A stretch of DNA of 64,000 bases from Rhodohalobacter sulfatireducens (GTDB taxonomy: Bacteria > Bacteroidota > Rhodothermia > Balneolales > Balneolaceae). This document shows positions 14,946 to 23,432 of the stretch, in pieces (position 1 is the first letter of the stretch; every line of letters begins with the position of its first letter). The notes below the pieces were generated by a model. That model was not told where the DNA came from. It searched no databases and saw only the letters and a list, made by a program, of their open reading frames with translations. The DNA is taken from NCBI RefSeq assembly GCF_022012475.1, contig NZ_JAKLWS010000001.1, forward strand, positions 62,001 through 126,000, written 5' to 3'. The translations under genes were made by a program, and so were the position numbers.

Positions 14946-16163
14946 ATGCTTAACCGACGAACGATGTTAAAAATGCTCGCTACACTGCCATTCATGGGTG
15001 GAGTTGCGGGATCAAATGCGATCCGTAAAGTATCCGGAGAAAAGCTGGCTCGGCCCGGCTACAATCGTGATTTTTTCACGGAATTGGGAGTCAAACCTTT
15101 TATCAATGCATGGGGAACGATTACGGCGAAATCGGGATCTCTGATGCACCCTGAGGTCATCGAAGCGTACAATTATGCCTCTCAACAGTTCGTGGACTTG
15201 AACGAGTTACAGGATAAGGTTGGCGAGCGTATCGCAGAAATGTTAAACTGCGAAGCGGCGATGGTAACGGCAGGTGCTGCTTCAGCCATGACTCTCGGAG
15301 CGGCCGCTTGCATCACGGGAAAAGACCAGGAAAAAATTCGGGCGCTTCCTAATCTTCCGGGCCAACAGTTGGAAGTGATTATCCAGGACACTCATCGGTT
15401 TGGGTACGATCATGCCGTTCGCAACACCGGTGTAAAAATGGTGGAGGTGAATGGTCCAAGGGAGATGGAGGAAGCGATCAACGAGAAAACCGTCATGATG
15501 CTCTTTTTCAATGCAGCGGGGGAGCATAGCGTTAGCCGTGAACAGTTTGTAGAGATAGGACAGAGAAATAATGTACCGACATTTATTGATGCGGCCGCGG
15601 ATGTTCCACCCGTTGAAAATCTTTTTAAATATATTGAGATGGGTTTCGATTTAGTTACGTTTTCCGGCGGAAAAGCGATTCGGGGACCGCAAAGTGCCGG
15701 GTTACTCTTCGGAAGAAAAGATCTCCTAGAAGCGGCACGGTTGAACACGGTTCCTCATAGCAATACCATCGGACGAGGAATGAAAGTGAATAAAGAGGAG
15801 ATCCTGGCGATGATGGTTGCACTTGAAAAATACCTCGAACGCGATCATGAAAAAGATTGGGAGGAATGGGAAAACAGGGTTGCTCTTATTGATGAAGCTG
15901 TAAGTTCTGTTGAATCCGTGGAAACGGATCATTATGTGTTTCCTGTGGCAAATCATGTACCTCACCTCTCCATCAAATGGGACCAGGAGATCATCAACAT
16001 CACACCGCCAAAACTGCGCGAAAACCTGGAAAACGGGTATCCGTCCATTGTTACCTTTGGCGGGGATGAATCGGTTGAGGTCAGCGTATTCATGATGCAA
16101 CAGGAGGAGGTTGGTATTGTAGCCAAGAGATTGAAAGAAGAACTTGAAATGGCCCTGATGTGA
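14946..16163 (+). CDS. Tat-exported SelA/DgaE-like PLP-dependent enzyme
   Basis: 405 residues. NRRTMLKMLATLPFMGG (residues 3-19) is a twin-arginine signal, which fits an enzyme that must fold around its cofactor before export. The rest is a fold-type I PLP domain of the SelA-like group: INAWGTITAKSGS, VGERIAEMLNCEAAMVTAGAASAM, TFIDAAADVPP (D215 for the pyridine nitrogen) and TFSGGKAIRGPQSAGLLFG (K243, Schiff-base Lys). It is closest in layout to D-glucosaminate-6-phosphate ammonia-lyase (DgaE)-type enzymes rather than to true selenocysteine synthase. Expected chemistry is alpha,beta-elimination of ammonia giving an enamine/imine, the kind of product RidA hydrolyses. It is the third gene of the exported set after RidA/deacetylase/RidA. 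Substrate not provable from sequence. Confidence 0.85.
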   Translation: MLNRRTMLKMLATLPFMGGVAGSNAIRKVSGEKLARPGYNRDFFTELGVKPFINAWGTITAKSGSLMHPEVIEAYNYASQQFVDLNELQDKVGERIAEMLNCEAAMVTAGAASAMTLGAAACITGKDQEKIRALPNLPGQQLEVIIQDTHRFGYDHAVRNTGVKMVEVNGPREMEEAINEKTVMMLFFNAAGEHSVSREQFVEIGQRNNVPTFIDAAADVPPVENLFKYIEMGFDLVTFSGGKAIRGPQSAGLLFGRKDLLEAARLNTVPHSNTIGRGMKVNKEEILAMMVALEKYLERDHEKDWEEWENRVALIDEAVSSVESVETDHYVFPVANHVPHLSIKWDQEIINITPPKLRENLENGYPSIVTFGGDESVEVSVFMMQQEEVGIVAKRLKEELEMALM

Positions 16164-16252
16164 ATATGATTTTTTCTCATTCCATTCTTCTGTAAAGTTA
16201 CTATCCGTTCTACAATGTCTTCACCACAAATTGATACCGGTAAAAAAATACC

Positions 16253-16630
16253 ATGTTTTACTCCAACAACTTCTTGCAATTAGGTGCCATCTTCATGGCA
16301 TTGGCCGTGGCTTTTGGCGCATTCGGAGCACATATTGTTGAGGGGCTCCTGACCCCCGACCGTTTTGAGGTCTACCAAACTGCCGTTCAATATCATTTCT
16401 ACCACGCCCTTGGTTTGCTAATTATCGGAGCTGTTTCGTTTCACATCTCCAACAAATGGATGAAATGGAGCGGGTATTCAATGGTTTTCGGAATTCTGAT
16501 CTTCTCAGGGAGTTTATACCTGCTCACTCTTTTGGACATCGGTTGGCTGGGAGCAGTCACACCCATTGGGGGGTTTGCGTTCATTTTAGCATGGGTCTTT
16601 TTGTTGATAGGTGTTTTAAAAAACCCGTAA
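16253..16630 (+). CDS. DUF423 (YgdD-type) membrane protein
   Basis: 125 residues, four transmembrane helices. Family motifs are GAFGAHIVEGLLTPDRFEVYQTAVQYHFYHALGLL in segments (AFGAFGAH; QTAVQYHFYHALG), SGSLYLLTL and TPIGGFAFILAW. It is an inner-membrane protein of unknown function found in most proteobacteria and Bacteroidota. The ATG lies inside AAAAATACCATGTTT, which matches 14 of 15 bases of the arm of the 98-bp elements at 5350-5447. Confidence 0.9.
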   Translation: MFYSNNFLQLGAIFMALAVAFGAFGAHIVEGLLTPDRFEVYQTAVQYHFYHALGLLIIGAVSFHISNKWMKWSGYSMVFGILIFSGSLYLLTLLDIGWLGAVTPIGGFAFILAWVFLLIGVLKNP

Positions 16631-16780
16631 TTCTCAAAAATTCACCCAATAATTTAACCATACATCTTCCACAAAAATTTTTGTTACTATTGGATTAATA
16701 TCCAATGAACTGATAGCAGCTTTTATTAATATTCTTGAAAGTCCGGTGTTAATAAGAGTTCTGCTGAGGAAGATGAAACT

Positions 16781-18391
16781 ATGAGTCCGAAAAATACTCG
16801 CTCGAAATTTTTAAAAGTCGGCCTGGCCATTCTGCTCCTACTCCTTCTATTTCTTGCAGGAATCCAGGTTTTTTTGAGTTATTACCTGGACGATCTTGTT
16901 GAAAATCGCCTTACAAATGCTGTTTCTGAGCAGACCCTGAATCAATATCAATTACAGATTGATAAACTTACGCTGAGTGTCTGGAATCGGAAAATGGAGT
17001 TAAATGGTGTGAGCCTGCATCCAACCAACTCTTCATCGACTGCACCCAAAATTGAGTTTGACCAACTTTCGATCTCCGGCATACAATTTCTTCCCTATCT
17101 GTGGAATGGTTCCGCAAGCTTCGCGGATGTTCACTTTCTAAACCCAACTGTAAGAATTTTTGAAAATAGTCCCGACTCGCTAGTGTTCCTGAAACAAACA
17201 ACTGATTCACCACCAAACCAAAAAAGCACATCCAATATTTCATTGGATCGATTTATCGTTGAGGGCGGATCGGTGAATCTTCAAACCTCCGATCAAAGCC
17301 GTTCCAGGGCTGAACTACATGATTTTAACCTGATGATTTCGGGTGTTCGGATGGATTCGACAAGCAGGTTTAATTTTCCCTACTTTGATTTTGAATCGTT
17401 TACAACGTCATCCGGAAATTTTCGGTATGCATTTAAAAACGGCCTTTATGCTATTGAATCGAATCAAGCCGAGTATTCTACAACCGCGAATATTGCTTCA
17501 CTTGATTCACTGAAGCTGATTCCACAATATCCCAGGTATGAGTTTGCCCGAAAGATTGGCCATCAAAAAGATAGAATCTCGCTAACTGTGGGTCAGTTAC
17601 GGCTTGAAAATCCCGATATCGAGAGTTTAAAATCGGGAATATTAATCGCTGACAGATTTACCATCGATGCTGCGGACCTGGATGTATTTCACAGTAAATT
17701 GGTGCCTGACGGACCTGACCGTGTAAAAACATTTCCGCACATGGCATTCAAAAATCTCAATTTTCCTGTCACTGTCGATACCATTGCAATCAACCAATCT
17801 GAAATCAGGTACAGTGAACACCTGCCGGACGTGAATCGTCCGGGTACTGTTACCTTTTCCAACGTAAACGGTATGTTTGCGAATGTAACGAATGATTCCA
17901 CAACCGTCAGCGAGGGACATGAAATTACACTTAATGTAAGTTCAGATGTGATGGGCGTAGCAAAACTGGACGCCCATTTTGTACTGCCAATGAATGAAGA
18001 GGGAGATCATACAGCGAGGGGAACACTTGCCAGCATGCAAGCCGCACAGTTAAATCCAATCCTGGAACCTGTTGGACTTATTCGAACAGAAAGAGGTACC
18101 ATTCACTCCTTGCAGTTTTTAATGGATCTCAAAGCCAACTCTGCAAGTGGGTGGACCCAACTTGTGTACAGTGATTTGAAAATTGCCGTTCTCGATTCAG
18201 AAAATGTTAACAGCGGTGGCAGGAAATGGTTAAGATCAGTACTCGCAAATTTGCTAAAAGTAAAAGAAAACAATGATAAAGAGCCATTTCGAAGGGGAGA
18301 AATTTCAAAAGAACGTGAAGAGACCAAATCTATGTTTAGCTATTGGTGGAAGTCATTATCAACCGGCCTCAAAGATAACATTGGGTTATGA
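16781..18391 (+). CDS. AsmA-like/DUF748-like envelope protein
   Basis: 536 residues. One N-terminal membrane helix (about residues 10-32, very Leu-rich) is followed by a long beta-rich periplasmic part with repeated blocks such as DKLTLSVWNRKMELNGVSL, ISLDRFIVEGGSVNL and FPVTVDTIAINQSEIRYSE. This pattern is typical of AsmA/DUF748/TamB-like bridge proteins that move or organise lipids between membranes. Its start is preceded by GAGGA ten bases upstream. Family assignment rests on architecture rather than a signature motif. The C-terminal stretch is basic (KEREETKSMF). Confidence 0.6.
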   Translation: MSPKNTRSKFLKVGLAILLLLLLFLAGIQVFLSYYLDDLVENRLTNAVSEQTLNQYQLQIDKLTLSVWNRKMELNGVSLHPTNSSSTAPKIEFDQLSISGIQFLPYLWNGSASFADVHFLNPTVRIFENSPDSLVFLKQTTDSPPNQKSTSNISLDRFIVEGGSVNLQTSDQSRSRAELHDFNLMISGVRMDSTSRFNFPYFDFESFTTSSGNFRYAFKNGLYAIESNQAEYSTTANIASLDSLKLIPQYPRYEFARKIGHQKDRISLTVGQLRLENPDIESLKSGILIADRFTIDAADLDVFHSKLVPDGPDRVKTFPHMAFKNLNFPVTVDTIAINQSEIRYSEHLPDVNRPGTVTFSNVNGMFANVTNDSTTVSEGHEITLNVSSDVMGVAKLDAHFVLPMNEEGDHTARGTLASMQAAQLNPILEPVGLIRTERGTIHSLQFLMDLKANSASGWTQLVYSDLKIAVLDSENVNSGGRKWLRSVLANLLKVKENNDKEPFRRGEISKEREETKSMFSYWWKSLSTGLKDNIGL

Positions 18392-18457
18392 TAACTTAGG
18401 AACTTAACTTACTGATATTCATACAAATAAGGTTGATCTTATTCTAAATTATTTGTC

Positions 18458-19540
18458 ATGGAAAGATATCCGCTTGCTGTTCGATCTCTTATTAGATTAT
18501 TGCTGACATTTTTAATTGTTACCGCTTTAATCATCACGAAAACTCTTCTTGTTCCGCTTTTCTTTTCTGTACTCCTGGCCTACCTCCTTTATCCTGCCGC
18601 AGAACAACTCGAAAACAGGGGGTTTTCGAGAATTCTTACAAATTTTGTACTGATCATTACCACGGCAGTTGTTGTAGTAGGGTCGGTGTATGGAATGGCT
18701 CTATTAGTGGCAACTTTCACCTCAGATTTGCCTCAAATTCAGGAACAATTCAGGCAAAATTTAAGCAGTTTTCAACGCTCGATTGGTGATTTAATTGGCG
18801 TAGCGGAAAATCAGCAGGATGCAATGGTAAAGAACGCTGTTGGAAACACCGGTCAATACCTGAAAACGTTTTTTACGGCAACAGCAAACTCAATCCTGGC
18901 GATTGGCCTGGTCCCTGTCTACACATTTTTACTTCTGTTTTACCGTGACAAGTTCAAAAAATTCATCAACCTGCTGGTTCCTTCTGATCAACAGGGCATT
19001 GCGGAAAACATTATCGATCAAGCTTCAGAGGTTGTGCCCAGTTACATGAAAGGCCTGATTATTGTTTGCATTATTTTAATGGGCCTTAACACACTTGGAT
19101 TTTACCTTGTGGGAGTACAATATGCAATGTTGTTTGGAATTATCGCTGCAATCTTCAATTTGATACCTTATCTCGGTACGGTCTTAGGGTATGGGATCGT
19201 ATTTATTTTTGTACTCGCAACACAGTCAACCGGAGTTGCTCTTGCCGTTGTAGGTCAGTTTTTTGTAGTACAGTTTCTTGAGAATAATATTCTCACTCCC
19301 AACATCACCGGTTCCTATGTTCAGATCAATCCCCTGGTTATTATCTTTTCACTGATTGGCGGCGGAATGATATGGGGACTGCCCGGTATGTTTATGGTAA
19401 TTCCCTACCTGGCTATGTTGAAAATTGTGTGCGAGAATATCGATTCCCTCAAACCCATTGGGTATCTTCTTGGAACACGTGGAACAGAAAGACATACCAT
19501 AAAACTAAACTTTCTCAAAACTGATCAAGATTCAGGTTAA
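18458..19540 (+). CDS. AI-2E/PerM family transporter
   Basis: 360 residues with seven or eight transmembrane helices. Family features are KTLLVPLFFSVLLAYLLYP near the N-terminus, a soluble amphipathic region (about 95-135), the IPYLGTVLGYG motif at 233-243, and FLENNILTPNITGSYVQINPLVIIFSLIGGG near the C-terminus in pieces (NILTPNITG; NPLVIIFSLIGG). The family includes autoinducer-2 exporters and ion or osmoadaptation permeases. Substrate cannot be inferred. The DedA gene follows after 36 bases on the same strand. Confidence 0.9.
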   Translation: MERYPLAVRSLIRLLLTFLIVTALIITKTLLVPLFFSVLLAYLLYPAAEQLENRGFSRILTNFVLIITTAVVVVGSVYGMALLVATFTSDLPQIQEQFRQNLSSFQRSIGDLIGVAENQQDAMVKNAVGNTGQYLKTFFTATANSILAIGLVPVYTFLLLFYRDKFKKFINLLVPSDQQGIAENIIDQASEVVPSYMKGLIIVCIILMGLNTLGFYLVGVQYAMLFGIIAAIFNLIPYLGTVLGYGIVFIFVLATQSTGVALAVVGQFFVVQFLENNILTPNITGSYVQINPLVIIFSLIGGGMIWGLPGMFMVIPYLAMLKIVCENIDSLKPIGYLLGTRGTERHTIKLNFLKTDQDSG

Positions 19541-19576
19541 CATACTATTATCCTATTCTAAATCTTCAGTTGTTCA

Positions 19577-20167
19577 ATGTTTGATTGGGTAAAAAATATC
19601 ATCGAATCGATCGGGTATCCCGGCATTGCTTTGCTGATGATCCTTGAAAATATATTTCCGCCCATACCATCGGAGGTGATAATGCCATTTGCCGGTTTTG
19701 TAACTGAGCAAGGAGAACTAAATTTCTTGGGAGTGATAGCAGCCGGCACTATTGGATCTGTCTTGGGAACTCTTCCTTTTTATTACCTGGGATTAAAAAT
19801 TGGTGAAGAACAAATTAAAAGTTGGGCGCAAAAATACGGGCGATGGATTATGCTGAATCCCAAAGATATAGACAGGGCTACCCGTTGGTTCGAACGTCAT
19901 GATGCATCGGCTGTTTTCTTATGCCGCTTGATTCCGGGAATACGAACACTCATCTCCATACCGGCCGGTGTTGCCCGAATGAATTTCTTCAGCTTTCTTT
20001 CATTGTCAGTAGCAGGTACAACTATTTGGATTGGATTGCTTACCTATCTCGGTCAGATACTCGGCCGAAATTATGATCGTGTTCAAGATTATCTAGACCC
20101 AGTCGGGTACGCTGTCTTTGGAATTATCGTTATCTCCTATATCTATCACATTGTAAAAAACAAATAG
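19577..20167 (+). CDS. DedA family membrane protein (VTT domain)
   Basis: 196 residues. The core DedA signatures are present: LENIFPPIPSEVIMPFAGF (residues 23-41), GSVLGTLPFYYLG, F-x-R-H-D-x-x-A-VFLCRLIPGIRTLISIPAGVARM in pieces (FLCRLIPGIRTLIS; PAGVARMNF). The acidic and Arg residues needed for the family's proton-coupled undecaprenyl-phosphate flipping are kept (E23, R117, R123 region). It acts in the inner membrane in lipid-carrier recycling. Probably in an operon with the PerM gene. Confidence 0.9.
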   Translation: MFDWVKNIIESIGYPGIALLMILENIFPPIPSEVIMPFAGFVTEQGELNFLGVIAAGTIGSVLGTLPFYYLGLKIGEEQIKSWAQKYGRWIMLNPKDIDRATRWFERHDASAVFLCRLIPGIRTLISIPAGVARMNFFSFLSLSVAGTTIWIGLLTYLGQILGRNYDRVQDYLDPVGYAVFGIIVISYIYHIVKNK

Positions 20168-20247
20168 TACCGGCAATTTCTTTACAAAATGTGATCTTGT
20201 TCTATATTGTTGAAAACTGTAATACATCCGCTTCAAATAACAAAGAC

Positions 20248-20793
20248 ATGGTTTCTTATTTACTGTCCCGAATATCCTCAAAAAGAATTTTTAAACAGAT
20301 CTTTCTACTTACAACACTTATCTCATTCCCAGTCTTATTATTTGCTCAAAATGAGATAGAGAGAGCCAGAATATCACTACAGGGTCTCCAGGAATTTGGA
20401 TTTACTGCTAACATTGAGGGTTCACAACAGGTTGTAGACCACGATTCCTTGACCCCAACTGTGATTCGTCAGCAGGCCATCAATCAAATCGTAGAGGCAG
20501 GTATTAGATTTGTATCAGACGATGAAGTTGAATCCTCTGCCGATATTCCATTTCTGTATATGCATATCAACACGATGAGGCTCGACAACGGCCTCATACC
20601 ATTTTCCATCAACCTTCATCTATATCAGCCTGTAAAACTGACGCTAAACAGAGATCTTCAAACATCTGCGAGTACCTGGGATACAGGAATGGTTGGAATT
20701 GTATCACAAGATCAACTACCGCTAATCAACCAGGCTGCAGAGAACGTGATGGAAGCATTTATCTACGATTATCAAAATGCCAATTTTGATTGA
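20248..20793 (+). CDS. Exported protein of unknown function
   Basis: 181 residues from the ATG at 20248; an earlier in-frame start at 20191 would put 19 non-signal residues in front of a good signal peptide. Residues 1-34 are a Sec signal (IFKQIFLLTTLISFPVLLFAQ). The mature part is an alpha/beta domain, possibly resembling the small periplasmic lipid or stress proteins that bind one ligand (FTANIEGSQQVVDHDSLTP; IPFLYMHINTMRLDNG). No family recognised. It follows DedA on the same strand after 80 bases. Confidence 0.6.
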   Translation: MVSYLLSRISSKRIFKQIFLLTTLISFPVLLFAQNEIERARISLQGLQEFGFTANIEGSQQVVDHDSLTPTVIRQQAINQIVEAGIRFVSDDEVESSADIPFLYMHINTMRLDNGLIPFSINLHLYQPVKLTLNRDLQTSASTWDTGMVGIVSQDQLPLINQAAENVMEAFIYDYQNANFD

Positions 20794-20888
20794 TAGATTG
20801 TTTATTTACTGAGATGTGTGATGCCATGCAACGAATTTAAGACCGCATAGATCAACTCCAGCTTTCAATCATGGAAAAAATGAAGGCT

Positions 20889-22103
20889 TTATTGATCCGT
20901 TCGGCATTCATCAATGATTTCATCCTTAGCTTCATCGGGATCATTAATAATTGCATAAAACTCGTCCAGGTACTCGACAGCTTCTTCAAACCAATCCTCT
21001 GTTAACGGTGGTACAAGATTTTGATGGAGTTGAAAGATCGCCGTTCTATTCTCATTGAAAAATGTAAATTCCTTCATGAATTCTTCCGGCGTTCGGCAAA
21101 GTCCCCTGAATACTCGCTGCCGGACAGATCGGATATTCAACATCGGGTTTGGATCTGCATATCTGGCATTAATGATACCGCTCCAGTCAAAATCGTAGGG
21201 AATAGCATAGGGTGTTTGTTCACCCTCCGGCATCACAAGTTTGATATTATGTAGATTAGGAATTGACCAATCGGTATTCCCCATCATATAATGGAATACT
21301 GCGAGCCGGTTGCTAAGTTCATAGTCTGTAAGATCGGGGTGAACGTTTTTCACTTCTAAAATTCTGCCCCCAAGACGCTCGGCCATCTTATCTTCATCTT
21401 CTATGATAAATCCAAAACGGGTAAAAGGATCGTCTCTCTTTTCGCTGTCAGAGTATGTTATTTCTGCCAGCCTCACCCGGAAGCTCTTGTCTGTCATCAG
21501 ATTGTATGAACGGTAGATCAGGTATTCCTGCAAGACATATTGCTGATATTCGGATCGGCCCGTTTGGCAGTGTGTTACCAGTTTCAGTTTTTCCTGACCC
21601 TCAAAGACCGTTCCTACGACTGTTTCCTCTTCAAACCTCATTCGCAAGGGTGGAAAGCGGCAGTTTTCGCGTTGCCGGCGAAAATTCCCCCTTACCTTAA
21701 CCCGCGCTGACACTTCCATGAGTTCGCCCTGTTCATTGGTCCAACTTACCGTAAGTGGATGGTAATCGGTTTCTTCACCCCGGTCTCTAAGTACCCTTCG
21801 GATATCCATCTCCATGGTAATTTCAAGGGTTTCATCGCTTTCAAACAGAGGATATGATATAATAGAAGCATCGCTACTCTGACTCATCACCAACCCCGGC
21901 AGAGTTAAGCTAAGCAGGCATAACAACATGCAAAACTTTAATCGACGTGTATATAAATCGTACCGAATTGGCCTCAGGGGAACTCTTTCTTTTGGTATTG
22001 GCATACCCCTCCTTAAAATTTGATCGTCAAAAAAACAGCAACCGAACATATTGATTTGATGTACCAAGCGGAACAGGTACATTTTTAATCCTAATAATTT
22101 CAT
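20889..22103 (-). CDS. CotH-like exported protein
   Basis: 404 residues if the ATG at 22103 is used. That start has AAAGGAG six bases upstream. A second ATG at 22004 (residue 34) is just after AAGGAGG and gives a more normal signal peptide (RRLKFCMLLCLLSLTLPGLVMSQ). The mature part has the order expected for CotH atypical kinases: a strand block with a KVRGNFRRQRENCRFPPLRMRF element, a GQEKLKLVTHC segment, a helical QYVLQEYLIYRSYN region, MGNTDWSIPNLHNIKLV, and IPYDFDWSGIINARYA, which resembles the CotH metal-binding D-F-D motif. CotH proteins phosphorylate surface proteins. The match is by pattern only. Confidence 0.6.
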   Translation of the reverse strand: MKLLGLKMYLFRLVHQINMFGCCFFDDQILRRGMPIPKERVPLRPIRYDLYTRRLKFCMLLCLLSLTLPGLVMSQSSDASIISYPLFESDETLEITMEMDIRRVLRDRGEETDYHPLTVSWTNEQGELMEVSARVKVRGNFRRQRENCRFPPLRMRFEEETVVGTVFEGQEKLKLVTHCQTGRSEYQQYVLQEYLIYRSYNLMTDKSFRVRLAEITYSDSEKRDDPFTRFGFIIEDEDKMAERLGGRILEVKNVHPDLTDYELSNRLAVFHYMMGNTDWSIPNLHNIKLVMPEGEQTPYAIPYDFDWSGIINARYADPNPMLNIRSVRQRVFRGLCRTPEEFMKEFTFFNENRTAIFQLHQNLVPPLTEDWFEEAVEYLDEFYAIINDPDEAKDEIIDECRTDQ

Positions 22104-22841
22104 CTCAATCTCCTTTAAAGTAAAATAATATGCAAGTTTACCAGTGTTGTTTTCATTCGATTCTTTTTAAATCTGATTGAAGACTGAATCGAGGAATATT
22201 TACAGATTATCTAAAGCCATCTGAAAAAGCGATCTACTCTATAGGACAAATGTTGACGAAAGCGGCAAAGAACAACTGTATCATGTTTGGGTAACATGCT
22301 GAAAATCACCATTAAAAAAGATGATGAGCCTAACCGGGAAGGTATCGGTTGGGGACTCTGCCCTTTTACTACCCGGGCAATATTATTGGAGAAAATGGTT
22401 CAAAGAGTGTGCAGATCAGCAAATTCACTGGTTTGCTCTTGCATCCAGTGATATATATCGATAGTGAACCAGCCGGCGGTTTGAAATGAATTCTGCAATC
22501 GCCTATTCTTCTGCAATTTGATTCAGTGCAGAGGAAATCAGTTATCGATTCCAGCCAGAATTGAAAGAATGCCTGCCCTTTTCTCTAATTTGTTTTAGAG
22601 GTAGTTCACATTAGGTAGGACTATTAATGTATCCCGGAAATGTACTCGACCAAAACTATGATAGAGTTGCTACTTTTCGATCCCGTCATTTGCCTTTAAT
22701 TCGCTATGAAGTACATCTGTTTCGCAGGCTTCTATCTGCAAATACTTAAACTGAACTCAGATATTTAGAACATATCCGCAATTTAATATGTTTAATAAAT
22801 AGCGAAATGATGTTTAACTGTATCGAGGCTATTAATGTCTT
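22104..22841. other. 738-base gap without a recognisable gene
   Basis: All six frames are broken into short pieces. The longest stretches (22321-22461 and 22627-22749, about 40 codons each) have no recognisable similarity and no convincing ribosome-binding site. The gap must contain the minus-strand promoter of the CotH-like gene and the plus-strand promoter of the LigD genes. It may also include a decayed gene. No repeat, hairpin or tRNA was found in it. Confidence 0.5.
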
Positions 22842-23429
22842 ATGAGTTCAAGAAAAAGTTACATGGAGAAAAGAGAGCCTGATGAAACGCCTGAACCTGT
22901 ATCATTTGACAAGCAGAAAGCAAATGGTAATGAACCGATTTTTGTCATTCAAAAACATGACGCAACTAAACTGCATTACGATTTTCGTTTGGAGATCGAT
23001 GGTACACTCAAGTCCTGGGTAATCCCTAAAGGTCCGTCAACAGATCCATCGGAAAAGAGACTTGCTGTGCCAGTTGAAGACCATCCATTAGAATATGCTG
23101 AATTTGAAGGCGTGATTCCCGAAGATCAATACGGAGCGGGCACTGTTATGATTTGGGACCGTGGAACCTACCGGAACCTGAAGAAAAGTGAAAATCGTGA
23201 GCTGCCTGTCGAAAAAAGTTATGATAAAGGTCAGATTGAAGTATTCCTTGAAGGTGAAAAAATATCGGGTGGCTATGCGCTCTTCAAAACAAACAGTACG
23301 GATGAAAACTGGCTCCTGGTGAAGACGGATGATGAATACGCAGATGCCCGGAGAAATCCTGTAAGTACCGAGAACAAGTCTGTCAAATCAGGCCGAACAC
23401 TTCAAGAAATCGCTAAACAAGAATCTTAA
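22842..23429 (+). CDS. LigD-type 3'-phosphoesterase, stand-alone
   Basis: 195 residues, a single LigD phosphoesterase domain. The metal and catalytic residues of this fold are present: H39 (VIQKHDATKLH), H45, D47 and R49 (LHYDFRLE), and H81 (VEDHPLEYAEFEG). These match the order and spacing of H42, H48, D50 and H84 in the Pseudomonas LigD domain. KSWVIPKGPS, EDQYGAGTVMIWDRG and NWLLVK complete the fold. It trims 3'-phosphates or ribonucleotides at DNA ends before joining. It lies directly before the polymerase-domain gene, with three bases between stop and start. Split genes replace the usual fused LigD. Confidence 0.93.
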   Translation: MSSRKSYMEKREPDETPEPVSFDKQKANGNEPIFVIQKHDATKLHYDFRLEIDGTLKSWVIPKGPSTDPSEKRLAVPVEDHPLEYAEFEGVIPEDQYGAGTVMIWDRGTYRNLKKSENRELPVEKSYDKGQIEVFLEGEKISGGYALFKTNSTDENWLLVKTDDEYADARRNPVSTENKSVKSGRTLQEIAKQES

Positions 23430-23432
23430 AAC

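Noticed and set aside
14946-16163. Selenocysteine synthase (SelA)
   Set aside because: It has SelA-like fold features, but the Tat signal, the neighbouring deacetylase and RidA genes and the lack of other selenium genes argue against it.
16211-16258. Third copy of the 98-bp inverted-repeat element
   Set aside because: One arm-like piece matches 14 of 15 bases and another 10 bases, but both point the same way and lie 30 bases apart, so no complete element is present.
22321-22461. 46-codon frame in the long gap
   Set aside because: No ribosome-binding site, no similarity to known proteins and broken neighbours. Reported only as part of the gap.
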